NCBI GenBank assembly: GCA_026702755.1
Contig: JAPPBX010000068.1
Coordinates: forward strand, 1 to 64,000
Direction: 5' to 3'
Length of the DNA: 64,000 nt
Source of the DNA: Candidatus Poribacteria bacterium
GTDB taxonomy: Bacteria; Poribacteria; WGA-4E; WGA-3G
In this document: one piece after another, positions 8,401-15,977 of the stretch
Numbering within the stretch: position 1 is the stretch's first letter
Layout of the letters: each line of letters begins with the position of its first letter
Program-made: the position numbers and the translations under genes
Notes under the pieces: model-generated
Database searches by the model: none
What the model was told of the DNA's origin: nothing
Seen by the model: only the letters and a program-made list of their open reading frames with translations

Positions 8401-9896
8401 CGAGAAATCACAGAAGGAGGTGTGTCATCCCCCATTGAACCGACGGCTTCCTTAGCCTGCGTTACCATTGGCTTGATAAATCGTTCGACATCCTCAATCA
8501 TATAGCCGAAAGCCTTCTGGTATGTCGCCAGTTGCTCAGGAGCGGTATCTATCGTTGTGTTCGGATCAGTCTTTTGCGTTGGGAGCGTCACGATGCCTTT
8601 CTTTACCCATTCGGCATAGGGTTTCCGCTTGGCAATATTATGTTTAATCTCCGAATCTTTTATCAATTTCCCATGTGCTGTGTCAACAGCAATCATCTGC
8701 CCGGGTCCCAAACGCCCTTTCTCGACGACACTATTATCATCAAGTCCAATGATACCAACTTCGGATCCCATAACAACGGTTCCGTCTTCTGTGACTTTAT
8801 AGCGTGCGGGCCGTAGTCCGTTTCTATCCAGACTTGCGCCGACGACAACGCCGTCTGTAAACGCGACCGCTGCTGGTCCGTCCCAAGGTTCACTGACACA
8901 TGAAAGGTACTCATAGCAGTTTTTCAACACGTCCGGCATATCTGGAATCTGCTCATACGCTTCAGGAATTAGACACATCATAGCATGTAGGATATCACGT
9001 CCAGAGTGCGTTAGCAACTCCAAGACGTTATCCAAGCTCATTGAATCACTTCCGTGTTGATTGATAATTGGGACGAGTTTCTGGATATGTTCGTTCCAGA
9101 GAGGGGACTGCAAGTCGGCTTCGCGCGCTCGCATCCAATTGCGATTGCCCATCAAGGTGTTGATTTCACCGTTGTGTGCAAGCGTATGAAAGGGTTGGGC
9201 AAGCATCCACGTAGACGAGGTATTGGTGCTGTAGCGTTGGTGGAAAACAGCAAGTGCTGCCTGAAAATCCGGATCTCTTAGATCTGGATAAAAGTGATCA
9301 AGTTGGGGTGCTACCAGCAATCCTTTATAGACAATGGTTCGATGCGAAAAAGAGGCGATATGGAATTCATCGAGTTCGGTCGCTGAGACACGATGTTCTA
9401 ACTCTTTGCATATCAGATACAAGCGTTGTTCAAAAGCGTCATCGGTAAGTTGCTCTGGCCGTCCGACCAATACCTGTTGAATCTCCGGCAGCGTTTCGAG
9501 CGCCTTAGCACCGAGTGCGGAAAGATCCTGAGGGACTGAACGCCATCCGAGGAGCGGAACACCGTATTGCTGTAGTATGCTTTCAACGATTTCGCGCCCT
9601 TGCGTCTGAGCATCCTGGTCGTGCCTTGGCAGGAAAATCATTCCGATGCCCATGTCATTTATCGAATTCAGGTGTATACCAAGCTTCTCAAGTGCTTTTT
9701 GAAATATTTTCTCCGGAATTTGTGTTAGAATACCTGCGCCATCGCCTGTCTTTGCATCAGCGGCTACGGCACCTCGGTGCGTCAGGTTTGTGACAGCTTG
9801 TGTTGCCATTTTAATAATTTCATGGCTCCGATTTCCGAAACGGTTCGCAACAAAACCAACGCCACAAGCATCTTTTTCTTTTAAATCATTATACAT
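5403..9896 (-). CDS. gltB: Glutamate synthase large subunit
   Basis: 1497 residues, the usual full length. It makes two glutamates from glutamine and 2-oxoglutarate in nitrogen assimilation. Cys11 (KEKDACGVGF) is the N-terminal nucleophile of the glutaminase domain, which becomes the first residue after propeptide removal. The glutaminase domain covers about 11-370, a linker domain follows, the FMN-binding synthase barrel covers about 830-1200, and a Gly-rich beta-helix domain (GKGLAGGELII...GNTVLYGATSGALYAAGRAGERF) ends it. C1114, C1120 and C1125 are the 3Fe-4S ligands (GCVMARQCHLNTCPVGVA). The end is Pro-rich then basic. No gltD small subunit lies beside it, so the electron-donating partner must be encoded elsewhere, or the enzyme is ferredoxin-dependent. 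Confidence 0.97.
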   Translation of the reverse strand: MYNDLKEKDACGVGFVANRFGNRSHEIIKMATQAVTNLTHRGAVAADAKTGDGAGILTQIPEKIFQKALEKLGIHLNSINDMGIGMIFLPRHDQDAQTQGREIVESILQQYGVPLLGWRSVPQDLSALGAKALETLPEIQQVLVGRPEQLTDDAFEQRLYLICKELEHRVSATELDEFHIASFSHRTIVYKGLLVAPQLDHFYPDLRDPDFQAALAVFHQRYSTNTSSTWMLAQPFHTLAHNGEINTLMGNRNWMRAREADLQSPLWNEHIQKLVPIINQHGSDSMSLDNVLELLTHSGRDILHAMMCLIPEAYEQIPDMPDVLKNCYEYLSCVSEPWDGPAAVAFTDGVVVGASLDRNGLRPARYKVTEDGTVVMGSEVGIIGLDDNSVVEKGRLGPGQMIAVDTAHGKLIKDSEIKHNIAKRKPYAEWVKKGIVTLPTQKTDPNTTIDTAPEQLATYQKAFGYMIEDVERFIKPMVTQAKEAVGSMGDDTPPSVISRHPRSLYSYFKQRFAQVTNPPIDSIRERLVMSLTTYLGRRYSLLTETDVHARLIRLSSPVLTNEDLQALRNLDIPDFQIATLPACFPVASGKQGLGAALEELCQQASEAVDAGKTLLVLSDKDVGPDTAPIPMALAVGAVHHHLIREGKRMRASLIAETGDAREEHHFAVLLGYGAAAINPYLAFSTIAHLAEDGEFEELTAPKAIETYKETVEKGILKIMAKMGISTVSSYRGAQIFEALGINATVIDKCFTGTTSRLSGIGFDEIAAETLHFHTKAFSGSDGDTSLEEAGYFRFRRNGEFHAFNPAVFKSLHKFVKGGESEDYEKYVAAIEEGEPSSLRDLLAFKPSTPIPIEEVEPAEDIVRRFTTGSMSFGALSRETHETLAVAMNRLGAKSGSGEGGESSARFKPQPNGDLASSAIKQVASGRFGVTPTYLASARELEIKMAQGSKPGEGGQIPGHKVTAEIASIRHSVPGVPLISPPPHHDIYSIEDLAQLIYDLKQANPRAKVAVKLVSEFLVGTIASGVAKGYADVIQVSGHEGGTGASPLSSIKNAGTPWELGIAETQRSLVTNELRDRVVLRADGGMRSGRDIVIAAMLGAEEYGFGTIAMVATGCVMARQCHLNTCPVGVATQDPALRAKYPGTPEMVVNFMLGVANEVRAILANLGHRSLNDIIGRPELLQPADLADYPKADTLDLSEILTPADPTGTQPRYHLQERNDRDGVSLDDQILADAKQAIAQKTSIQLSYPIQNTHRTVGAKLSGEIAGCYGDAGLPDRTIQCDFKGSAGQSFGAFCISGVQFVLTGEANDYVGKGLAGGELIIKPTSTAPFRTYENAIIGNTVLYGATSGALYAAGRAGERFCVRNSGATAVVEGVGDHGCEYMTAGTVVILGETGRNFGAGMTGGTAYILDKEEQFEKKYNSDWVKLEKVTGETDIKNLLALIQNHAVYTGSEHAEDILTNWEDFLPHFWKVVTPPPPPLPAPVKLKRRAASRRARKR

Positions 9897-10335
9897 TTGT
9901 AAATTGACTCTCCATACATCCTTCTATAATTTCTTTTGCATTGGCATTGTAGAGCGGCCGCTCAATTCCAGATGATTCCATATTTAATCTGCCGAGCGAG
10001 GTTTGCGTGCCTTAGCCCCACCCTTTTCCCAAGGGTACAAACAATCGAAAAACGGACTTCGCTTTCAAGGTTGGATAGGGTGTTTCGCACGGTTTACATC
10101 GGACGCTGACTACTTGTATCCTGCCAGAGGTAGCGCGCCCCAAGGCAAGAGTGCCTTTGGAATCAACGGCGATCAGCGATCGCGTTACTGATGATTCGCG
10201 ACCGGTTTGGCGGGCTTACATGCTTCGGTTCGGTTCTCAATTTTTGAGTCAAAACCGTTTGCGAGTTTTAATATTATACCTTAATTCAAGCCAAAAGTCA
10301 AGAAATTCGCTAAACTGAACCTCCGTATTTTCTCG
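9897..10335. other. Intergenic region between ggt and gltB
   Basis: About 440 bases with no supported gene. It carries the gltB start region (a GGAG about 13 bases before the ATG on the minus strand) and GC-rich stretches with short inverted repeats (for example ATCAG...CTGAT near 10173-10194). I see no clear promoter or RNA gene. Confidence 0.3.
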
Positions 10336-11946
10336 TTAATAGCCGACTGCACACCCATCTCGTCTTGGATCTGAACCGGCGACAAGCGTGTCAAAGGATG
10401 GGTTGACGAAGATCGCTTGCCCGCCGCCAAAAAACGTGTTCCCCGGTATGATATGATGTCCTTTCTGTGCCAACGTGGCTTGTACATTCATCGGAATGCC
10501 TGTCTCCAGCATAATCCGCGAGTCATCCATCACCCGGAATCGAGGTGCGTCTAACGCGTTTTGTACGTCCATATTGAAATCTACGAGATTGGACACAAAT
10601 TGGAGGTGCCCTTGTGCTTGCATTTGTCCACCCATGACCCCGAATGTCACTAAGGGAACGCCGTTTTGCCCGATCATACCGGGGATAATCGTGTGCAGCG
10701 TGCGTTTATGTGGAGCGATACAATTCGCATGGTTAGGGTTGAGTGAAAAACCCGCGCCCCGATTTTGTAACATGATACCTGTATCACCAGCAACTAAACC
10801 TGACCCAAAACCGGCGAAGATACTGTTGATGAAGGAGACAACGTTTCGATCGCTGTCAACCGCGCAGAGATACACCGTATCACTCCCCATTGACGGAACA
10901 CCGGGAGTTGGTGTCATATTCGCCCGTCCCGGCGAGATACGCGCTCGCTGACTCTCCGTATAATCGTTGGAAAGCAGCCCAGCTACCGGTACATCTACAA
11001 ACGTCGGATCTGTCACGTATTGGTAGAGATCGGAGAAGCCTAATTTCATTGCCTCAATTGCGTAGTGTAGATGTTCCGGAGTGTTATGCCCCATCGTTCC
11101 GAATTCAAAGCCTTCAACGATATTGAGTGCGAGTAGTGCAGCGATACCCTGTCCATTTGGTGGAATTTCATAGACATCGTAGCCCCGATAATTCGTAGAA
11201 ATCGGTTCAACCCAATCCGATCTGTGTTCAGCGAAGTCCTGTTTTGTAAACAGCCCGCCGTTTTCATCGGAGAACTTCACAATTTTATCAGCAATCTCGC
11301 CTTCATAAAAGGCATCTCGACCGCCTTCTGCAATCAGTCGAAAGGTCTGTGCGAGATTCGGTTGGTGAAAGATTTCTCCTGGTGCTGGTGCTTTTCCATT
11401 GTTGAGGTATGTCCGCGCCGTATCGGGATGCTGTGCCAACATTGCCGCGCTTTCTTGCCACGCGAGACCAATCTGTGGACTGACTGGGAACCCTTTTTCT
11501 GCATAATCAATAGCAGGTTGCAGTACTTCTGCTAATGGCATGGTTCCACACTCTTTAAGAAGTGTTGACCACCCATCAATTGTGCCCGGCACTGTAACCG
11601 GATACATACTCCCGAAAGAAGGGATACTGGTTAACCCTTGCTTGGTAAAGAATTCCAGTTCTGCTGCGTAGGGTGCCCGACCACTTGCGTTTAAGCCGCG
11701 AAGAACACCGTCTTTGGGTTGGTAAACCAGCATGAAGGCATCCCCACCAATACCGGTTGACATCGGCTCAACGACGTTGAGTATCGCTGCCATCGCGACC
11801 GCAGCGTCAATAGCGTTTCCACCCTCGCGTAGGATTTGTAATCCGCCTTGCGCAGCAAGCGGTTGGCTCGTTGCGACTGCCCCATGTTGGCAGATGACAG
11901 CAGAACGTCCAGGTCCAAATTGGTTTGGGGAGTACCCATCAAACAT
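10336..11946 (-). CDS. ggt: Gamma-glutamyltransferase family protein
   Basis: 536 residues with a GAGGAG site before the ATG. These Ntn hydrolases cut or transfer the gamma-glutamyl group of glutathione and related amides, and self-cleave into two chains at a conserved Thr. The N-terminal pattern is typical (GAVATSQPLAAQGGLQIL, GGNAIDAAVAMAAILNVVEP, GIGGDAFMLVY). Thr357 in GSDTVYLCAVD is the expected processing site and nucleophile. Later come NSIFAGFGSGL and LHTIIPGM. No signal peptide is visible, unlike periplasmic E. coli Ggt, so it may act in the cytoplasm. The family also contains acylases, so the exact substrate is open. A TnpB insertion element ends about 60 bases upstream, inside the likely promoter region. 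Confidence 0.92.
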   Translation of the reverse strand: MFDGYSPNQFGPGRSAVICQHGAVATSQPLAAQGGLQILREGGNAIDAAVAMAAILNVVEPMSTGIGGDAFMLVYQPKDGVLRGLNASGRAPYAAELEFFTKQGLTSIPSFGSMYPVTVPGTIDGWSTLLKECGTMPLAEVLQPAIDYAEKGFPVSPQIGLAWQESAAMLAQHPDTARTYLNNGKAPAPGEIFHQPNLAQTFRLIAEGGRDAFYEGEIADKIVKFSDENGGLFTKQDFAEHRSDWVEPISTNYRGYDVYEIPPNGQGIAALLALNIVEGFEFGTMGHNTPEHLHYAIEAMKLGFSDLYQYVTDPTFVDVPVAGLLSNDYTESQRARISPGRANMTPTPGVPSMGSDTVYLCAVDSDRNVVSFINSIFAGFGSGLVAGDTGIMLQNRGAGFSLNPNHANCIAPHKRTLHTIIPGMIGQNGVPLVTFGVMGGQMQAQGHLQFVSNLVDFNMDVQNALDAPRFRVMDDSRIMLETGIPMNVQATLAQKGHHIIPGNTFFGGGQAIFVNPSFDTLVAGSDPRRDGCAVGY

Positions 11947-12012
11947 GCTTTATCTCCTCGTTTAAAACCGTGCAATCCACTATAGCATAAGCGACTGCTT
12001 TTTTGACATACT

Positions 12013-12032
12013 CCCACAGCTAAAGCAGTGGG
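12013..12032. repeat. Right-end hairpin motif of the TnpB element
   Basis: Plus-strand CCCACAGCTAAAGCAGTGGG. CCCAC pairs with GTGGG. It matches 13409-13428 at the other end. Confidence 0.75.
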
Positions 12033-12037
12033 ATTCT

Positions 12038-13252
12038 CTAAGAATCCGTTGCTTTTCTGTGTGGATCGTGGGGTATAGACTTCGGACGAAGTCTACAAGG
12101 TCCGCTTGCGATCGCAAGTCTTACATCCTCTAACCCAAAGGTTGATGCCCCAACCTTAAGTATATTGATCGCCGCGTTAACATCCCGATGATGTTTGCGC
12201 TTGCAACCTGAACACTGCCACTCACGGATGTCTAACGTTATCAACATATCTATTTGTCCGCAGTCGCTACACGTTTTTGATGTTGGCTCAAATCTATCAA
12301 TGTAGCAGACTTGCTTGCTGTGCTTTTTCGCTTGGTGTCGCAACTTCAGATGAAATGCGTATGGCGCAAGATCGGAGACTTTACGTCCCCAAAGGCGTTT
12401 CATACCTTCAAAGGAAAGCGTCTCAAAAAACAGCACATCGTATTGATGGACAAGCTGCTTCGCAAGTTTCCAATGATGGTTTTCACGCTGTCGTCTGATT
12501 TTACGATGAACACGGGCAAAGTTCTTGCGTTCTCGCTCTCTGTTGTTGCTGCCTTTTTGCTTGCTTGACATCTTCTGTTGAGCAGACTTGAGTTCTGACT
12601 GTGCAGTGCTATAGAATGCTGGGGACTCGCGTTGTGTACTATCAGAACAAGTGAACATCGTTTTGATGCCGAAGTCGTACCCTGCAGCTTTACCCGTCTT
12701 GGGTGTGACTTCGGTTGCGATATGGTCTGTTACAACGGACATATAGAAATCTCCAAGCACATCTGCTTTGACTATGACAGTCTTGATATTTCCGAGTATC
12801 GGGCGACTGAGATTAAAACGGTAGTCGCGTTTCATAATCCGAACGCGATCACCATAGATACCAAACCCTAAATCGCCTTCCTCGGGATCCGCAAACTTGA
12901 AACCCGATTGGCACATCGTGAACGAGTAAGGTTTTCGCCATGACCGAAACTTTGGAGGACGTTTGGCAAGACCTTTAAAGAAACGCACATAACCTTCATT
13001 CAGGCGTTTGAGAATCTCACGCGCTGACCACGTATTGAGTTCTCTCCAATGTGCAAATATTTCAGGATGCGAGTTCTTTAGTACGGTAAACTCACGCGAC
13101 ATCTCCTTGAAAGACATATAGGGCAACCCCAGGGCATGACGGGTGCGTTGCCAACCTAAGAAATAGTTCCATATTGTGTGTGCTATCCACGTCTTGCGTT
13201 TTAAGTTCCGATTGCGTGGCGCACGGAAAAGTTTGTAATTTGTGGTATACAT
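12038..13252 (-). CDS. tnpB: RNA-guided nuclease TnpB (IS605 OrfB family)
   Basis: 404 residues if started at the ATG at 13252 (MYTTNYKLFRAPRNR); the frame is open 37 codons further upstream, but that stretch lies in the left-end structural region. TnpB cuts DNA next to a short target motif, guided by an RNA made from the element's right end. The RuvC catalytic residues are all present: D193 (GYDFGIK), E277 (FFETLSFEG) and D357 (HHRDVNAAINIL). The zinc ribbon is complete: C328-x2-C331 and C347-x2-C350. The gene therefore looks active. The N-terminal DNA-recognition region (about 1-190) is of normal length. The C-terminus is followed directly by the right-end hairpin from which the guide RNA would be made. 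Confidence 0.92.
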   Translation of the reverse strand: MYTTNYKLFRAPRNRNLKRKTWIAHTIWNYFLGWQRTRHALGLPYMSFKEMSREFTVLKNSHPEIFAHWRELNTWSAREILKRLNEGYVRFFKGLAKRPPKFRSWRKPYSFTMCQSGFKFADPEEGDLGFGIYGDRVRIMKRDYRFNLSRPILGNIKTVIVKADVLGDFYMSVVTDHIATEVTPKTGKAAGYDFGIKTMFTCSDSTQRESPAFYSTAQSELKSAQQKMSSKQKGSNNRERERKNFARVHRKIRRQRENHHWKLAKQLVHQYDVLFFETLSFEGMKRLWGRKVSDLAPYAFHLKLRHQAKKHSKQVCYIDRFEPTSKTCSDCGQIDMLITLDIREWQCSGCKRKHHRDVNAAINILKVGASTFGLEDVRLAIASGPCRLRPKSIPHDPHRKATDS

Positions 13253-13408
13253 GGTGCTTCCTTTACATGGTGATACCGCTTCCAAACGGGGCGGTGGCAC
13301 TCCCTCGCAGGAGGTGGAATCCACCGCTACCATGTAGTATAAGTATACCACATTTTTAGGCAAAAATTAAATGTTTTTTGGACTTCTGCCCGGGCGTTAC
13401 CCATTCGA

Positions 13409-13428
13409 CCCAAAGCTAAAGCAGTGGG
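13409..13428. repeat. Left-end hairpin motif of the TnpB element
   Basis: CCCAAAGCTAAAGCAGTGGG, same orientation as the right-end copy at 12013-12032 with two differences. Confidence 0.7.
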
Positions 13429-13582
13429 CTTGTTAGACAATGCCCGTCAAATTTAGCGACACGGAGGGTCAGAATCTGAATCAGGATTTACAAGATTTTA
13501 GGATTTGCAGGATTGAAAGATGGGAAGATTTGTTAGGTGGGCGTGGGTTTATCGCAAAAATTGGACTGCAATAAAAAAATTG

Positions 13583-13611
13583 TTGTATTTTATTTTGTTT
13601 TTTGGTATACT
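13583..13611 (+). promoter_or_regulatory. Sigma-70-like promoter
   Basis: TTGTAT, 17 bases, TATACT. It points into a hairpin-rich stretch with no good ORF for about 490 bases, so it may drive a non-coding or leader transcript. Confidence 0.55.
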
Positions 13612-14004
13612 ATTTTTCGGCATCCGGAAAATCCGTTTATATATGGATTGAATGGTTGGGCGAGAATAGTAGTCTCCCCAACCGCGGCACTGCCAAACGG
13701 AGCTTGTCAGTGCTGGTTTAAGCATATCATATATCTCGTTTGATGTCACTGATATTCTAAACAAGCGTCGTGGTTTTATTTGGTTTTCTTCGGAGGATCG
13801 GGTATCATCGCGAATGGACGTTGGAGACGGATTGCTGGGGTAGTCCCACTACCTCCCGTCTCCGCCCATCTGGCAATATGGGTATGCGTCTGAGAATTCA
13901 CAATCTCCAGACTCTAAAATAATAAATAGTTATCAGAGGAATAGTCGTCAGTTATTAGTACGATTTTTCTGCGAAAAATCTTTCAGTTATCAGAGTTAGG
14001 AGTT

Positions 14005-14027
14005 GCGACTGGGAGGTCGCTCCTACA
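14005..14027. repeat. Hairpin of the CCTACA repeat family
   Basis: GCGAC...GTCGC (14005-14009/14016-14020), with AGGAG/CTCCT extending the stem, followed by CCTACA. Related elements with different stems are at 28280-28305 and 61941-61966. Confidence 0.55.
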
Positions 14028-14104
14028 AAGAAACCTTTTACGGATCGCTGACAACTCTCACTGCGAGACAAACTGATAACCAATCCAAAGGATTTTATTT
14101 TTTT

Positions 14105-14464
14105 ATGTCATCTGTTGACCGATTCAATCCGCGTGAACTTTTGCGGTTTCGGTATGATCTGGATATTCCTGCTTTTGTCCAGACGGCGGTACAGCATAAC
14201 CTCAATAAGGAGGAGGTTTTGCTCTACCTTCATATCATCACCAATACACTCGACGGAACGGAAAAGATGTGGCGATTTGTGCCCGTTGCCAAGCGGGAGG
14301 ATTTAACCCGCAACGAGATTCTCGTCTGGCTTCACCTCTCATACGGCGGACTGCTCGACCCAACGCATCTCAGCCGGAAACTCCGTATCCCACCCGGATT
14401 TGCTGAGAATGCGCTTGCTGCTTTGGAGGAGAAGGGGATTATTGAAGACGGGCACGTGCTTTGA
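14105..14464 (+). CDS. Small protein of unknown function with a possible winged-helix C-terminus
   Basis: 119 residues from the ATG at 14105 (MSSVDRFNPREL). The frame is open up to 14003, but that part lies in a repeat element, so the shorter form is preferred. No ribosome binding site stands out. Residues about 60-119 (DLTRNEILVWLHLSYGG...THLSRKLRIPPGFAENALAA...GIIEDG) have the helix spacing of a winged helix-turn-helix, with a recognition helix near 88-104. That would suit a small DNA-binding regulator. No family was recognised, and the assignment is pattern-based only. Confidence 0.5.
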   Translation: MSSVDRFNPRELLRFRYDLDIPAFVQTAVQHNLNKEEVLLYLHIITNTLDGTEKMWRFVPVAKREDLTRNEILVWLHLSYGGLLDPTHLSRKLRIPPGFAENALAALEEKGIIEDGHVL

Positions 14465-14527
14465 TGATTGTCTAAAGCAGGATTTACAGATTGGTGGTGC
14501 TGAAAACACCCATCAACAGGGAGACAC

Positions 14528-14549
14528 CTGCCATAACTGGACTATGACA
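14528..14549. repeat. 22-base repeat, copy 1
   Basis: Begins CTGCCATAAC and ends CTATGACA. It is identical to 14763-14784. CATA and TATG inside it can pair around the centre. Confidence 0.8.
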
Positions 14550-14659
14550 CTGCTACTTTATTTGTGAACCTGTTACGAGAGCGGCTCATAGGAAAAATCG
14601 CCAAGCACGTTAAGATATGAAAAGACAAAAACATCAATAGAACATGAATAGAAAAAAAC

Positions 14660-14688
14660 TTGACTTTTTTTCGCATTTTTTCTATAAT
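14660..14688 (+). promoter_or_regulatory. Near-consensus sigma-70 promoter
   Basis: TTGACT, exactly 17 bases, TATAAT. Start of transcription is expected near 14695, which gives a leader of about 234 bases before the gene at 14929. Confidence 0.85.
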
Positions 14689-14694
14689 ATCTTT

Positions 14695-14928
14695 CGTACT
14701 TGGTAGTCTCCTCTGTTTTCAGAGGTGCGCCGAGGGTATAACCACTACCCACCGGCGCGGCACTGCCATAACTGGACTATGACAGCGTTAGCCTAATTGT
14801 ATCAAAAAATACTCTATTTTGCGAGACTTTTAGGTTAGCATCTTATACAACAATGGATTGCCAAGAACGCAACACGCCTTACCGTTTGCATTCCAAAAGC
14901 AATCCACGAAAAATAAGGAGATTTCAGA
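14695..14928 (+). ncRNA. Structured leader RNA candidate
   Basis: Lies between a near-consensus promoter and a secreted-protein gene. Hairpins seen in order: CCTCTG-TTTT-CAGAGG (14710-14725); GCGCCG...CGGCGC with inner GGTA...TACC (14728-14759); then CTGcCATA...TATGaCAG inside the 22-base repeat at 14763-14784. It matches no riboswitch class I know. It could be a cis-regulator, an independent small RNA, or a repeat that landed beside a promoter. Confidence 0.45.
14763..14784. repeat. 22-base repeat, copy 2
   Basis: Identical to 14528-14549, 235 bases apart. This copy sits in the leader of the gene at 14929. Confidence 0.8.
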
Positions 14929-15228
14929 ATGAAATTCTCAACACTTCAAATGGTTACCATTATTTCTATCCTCGCCGTCGGATTTATGACAGCTGCACCA
15001 TTCGTTCAAGTGACTGAAGCCGAGGGTGATGCACACTTTTATGTGACAATTATGTTTGAGATGATAGAAATTAAGTGCACCGAGTGTGGCGTCCCTTACG
15101 CAGAGCGTCTCGACAACTGGTATTTTACATTGGCAGGTCATGATGACGGATTGCCCCACATTACTTTTAAGAGAGTTATTGGCTTTGAAGAGGCGGGGAT
15201 GTGCCTTGGTTGTGCTATTTCCTCATGA
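14929..15228 (+). CDS. Small secreted four-cysteine protein of unknown function
   Basis: 99 residues with AAGGAG 9 bases before the ATG. Residues 1-31 are a signal peptide (hydrophobic core MVTIISILAVGFMTAAP, likely cut after TEA). The mature part is about 68 residues with two CxxC pairs: CTEC near residue 50 and CLGC near 93. These could form disulfides or bind a metal in the periplasm. No family recognised. It has the best promoter in the window and a long structured leader, so expression may be controlled at RNA level. Another secreted or membrane-anchored unknown follows 74 bases later. Confidence 0.6.
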   Translation: MKFSTLQMVTIISILAVGFMTAAPFVQVTEAEGDAHFYVTIMFEMIEIKCTECGVPYAERLDNWYFTLAGHDDGLPHITFKRVIGFEEAGMCLGCAISS

Positions 15229-15302
15229 ATTTCTTTGGAGAAACCAATACCTACTACCTGTAAACGCTATAGGTGTTGGTTTCTTCAATAAGGAGAAACC
15301 TT

Positions 15303-15968
15303 ATGAAAAGAGTCATTTTCACTGCTCTATTTTTAATCGTTCTTGGCTCCGCTTGGATGTTGTACTTAGAGTATAGTAACAAACGTTTTGTGGAAAATCT
15401 TCCAAAAGTACGTCCTACCTCCACACTATCCGTTAACACTAATACCGAAAACACAGAATCAGGAAACAGCAATATCACCGATGTAGATTCTGTGCTTTCT
15501 GAAACCGTACCTGACAACTCCCACGCTGAGAGTGAACACGTGCATCCACACACGGATATGCCAGAACTAACAGTCGAAGAAATGAGAGTTCCAATTGAGG
15601 TACCACTCGCAGAATTAGAAGAACTACAAAACGATGACACAACAGAGAATTTTGAATCACCGGAACCCATGGCTGAGGAGTATGTAAGAGCAAGGGAAAC
15701 ACTCGAACGTATTTATATGAATCCTGAAAATTGGCTGAAGGGACGGCGGGGCAAGGTTGGCTCTATACTTGGTTTGACTTATGCAGACGCTCTCGCAGCT
15801 GCCGAAGCATATTACCTCCTGTATCCAACCGAAGAACACAAGATTATGTTAGAGATAACGAGAAAACTTCCAATGTTGCCTAAGAGTGTTACACCGCCTC
15901 CAAATCTTGAAGAGGATTATGAGGCTATACCACTAAAGCGTGGTTACACACTCTACCGCCCTAAATAA
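15303..15968 (+). CDS. Membrane-anchored protein of unknown function
   Basis: 221 residues from the ATG at 15303, which has AAGGAG 7 bases upstream; an earlier in-frame ATG at 15273 lacks this. Residues 4-22 form one hydrophobic helix (VIFTALFLIVLGSAWMLYL), so the rest is probably periplasmic. Residues about 35-130 are acidic, rich in Ser, Thr and Glu, and probably unfolded. About 130-221 look folded and helical (ARETLERIYMNPENW, TYADALAAAEAYYLLYP). No family recognised. It ends 9 bases before the glycosyltransferase gene and is likely co-transcribed with it. Confidence 0.6.
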   Translation: MKRVIFTALFLIVLGSAWMLYLEYSNKRFVENLPKVRPTSTLSVNTNTENTESGNSNITDVDSVLSETVPDNSHAESEHVHPHTDMPELTVEEMRVPIEVPLAELEELQNDDTTENFESPEPMAEEYVRARETLERIYMNPENWLKGRRGKVGSILGLTYADALAAAEAYYLLYPTEEHKIMLEITRKLPMLPKSVTPPPNLEEDYEAIPLKRGYTLYRPK

Positions 15969-15977
15969 TTCCTAAAT

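Larger units (their letters stand above)
12005..13435 (-). mobile_element. Solo-TnpB insertion element (IS200/IS605 superfamily, IS1341-like)
   Basis: Contains one gene, tnpB, and no tnpA transposase. Both ends carry the same 20-base motif in the same orientation (12013-12032 and 13409-13428; 18 of 20 matching), each able to fold as a hairpin through CCCA/TGGG, as expected for the subterminal hairpins this superfamily uses. Read on the minus strand, the right end lies just after the tnpB stop, where a GGATTCT-cta-AGAATCC hairpin overlaps the stop codon. The outer borders are estimates. Transposition would need TnpA from elsewhere. Confidence 0.8.
13443..14104. other. Repeat-rich intergenic region
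   Basis: About 660 bases without a supported gene. 13475-13517 is an imperfect repeat of the AGGATTTACAAGATTTTAGGATT kind, echoed near 14474 and 55912. A promoter at 13583-13611 reads into a leader with two hairpins: GGTTGGG...CCCAACC (13651-13683) and GCACTG...CAGTGC (13687-13712). 13930-14095 contains CAGTTATCAG-type inverted repeats, and 14005-14027 is a hairpin of the CCTACA family. Confidence 0.5.

Noticed and set aside
13930-14095. Insertion sequence
   Set aside because: There are inverted-repeat words (CAGTTATCAG/CTGATAACC), but no transposase and no clear termini; treated as dispersed repeats.
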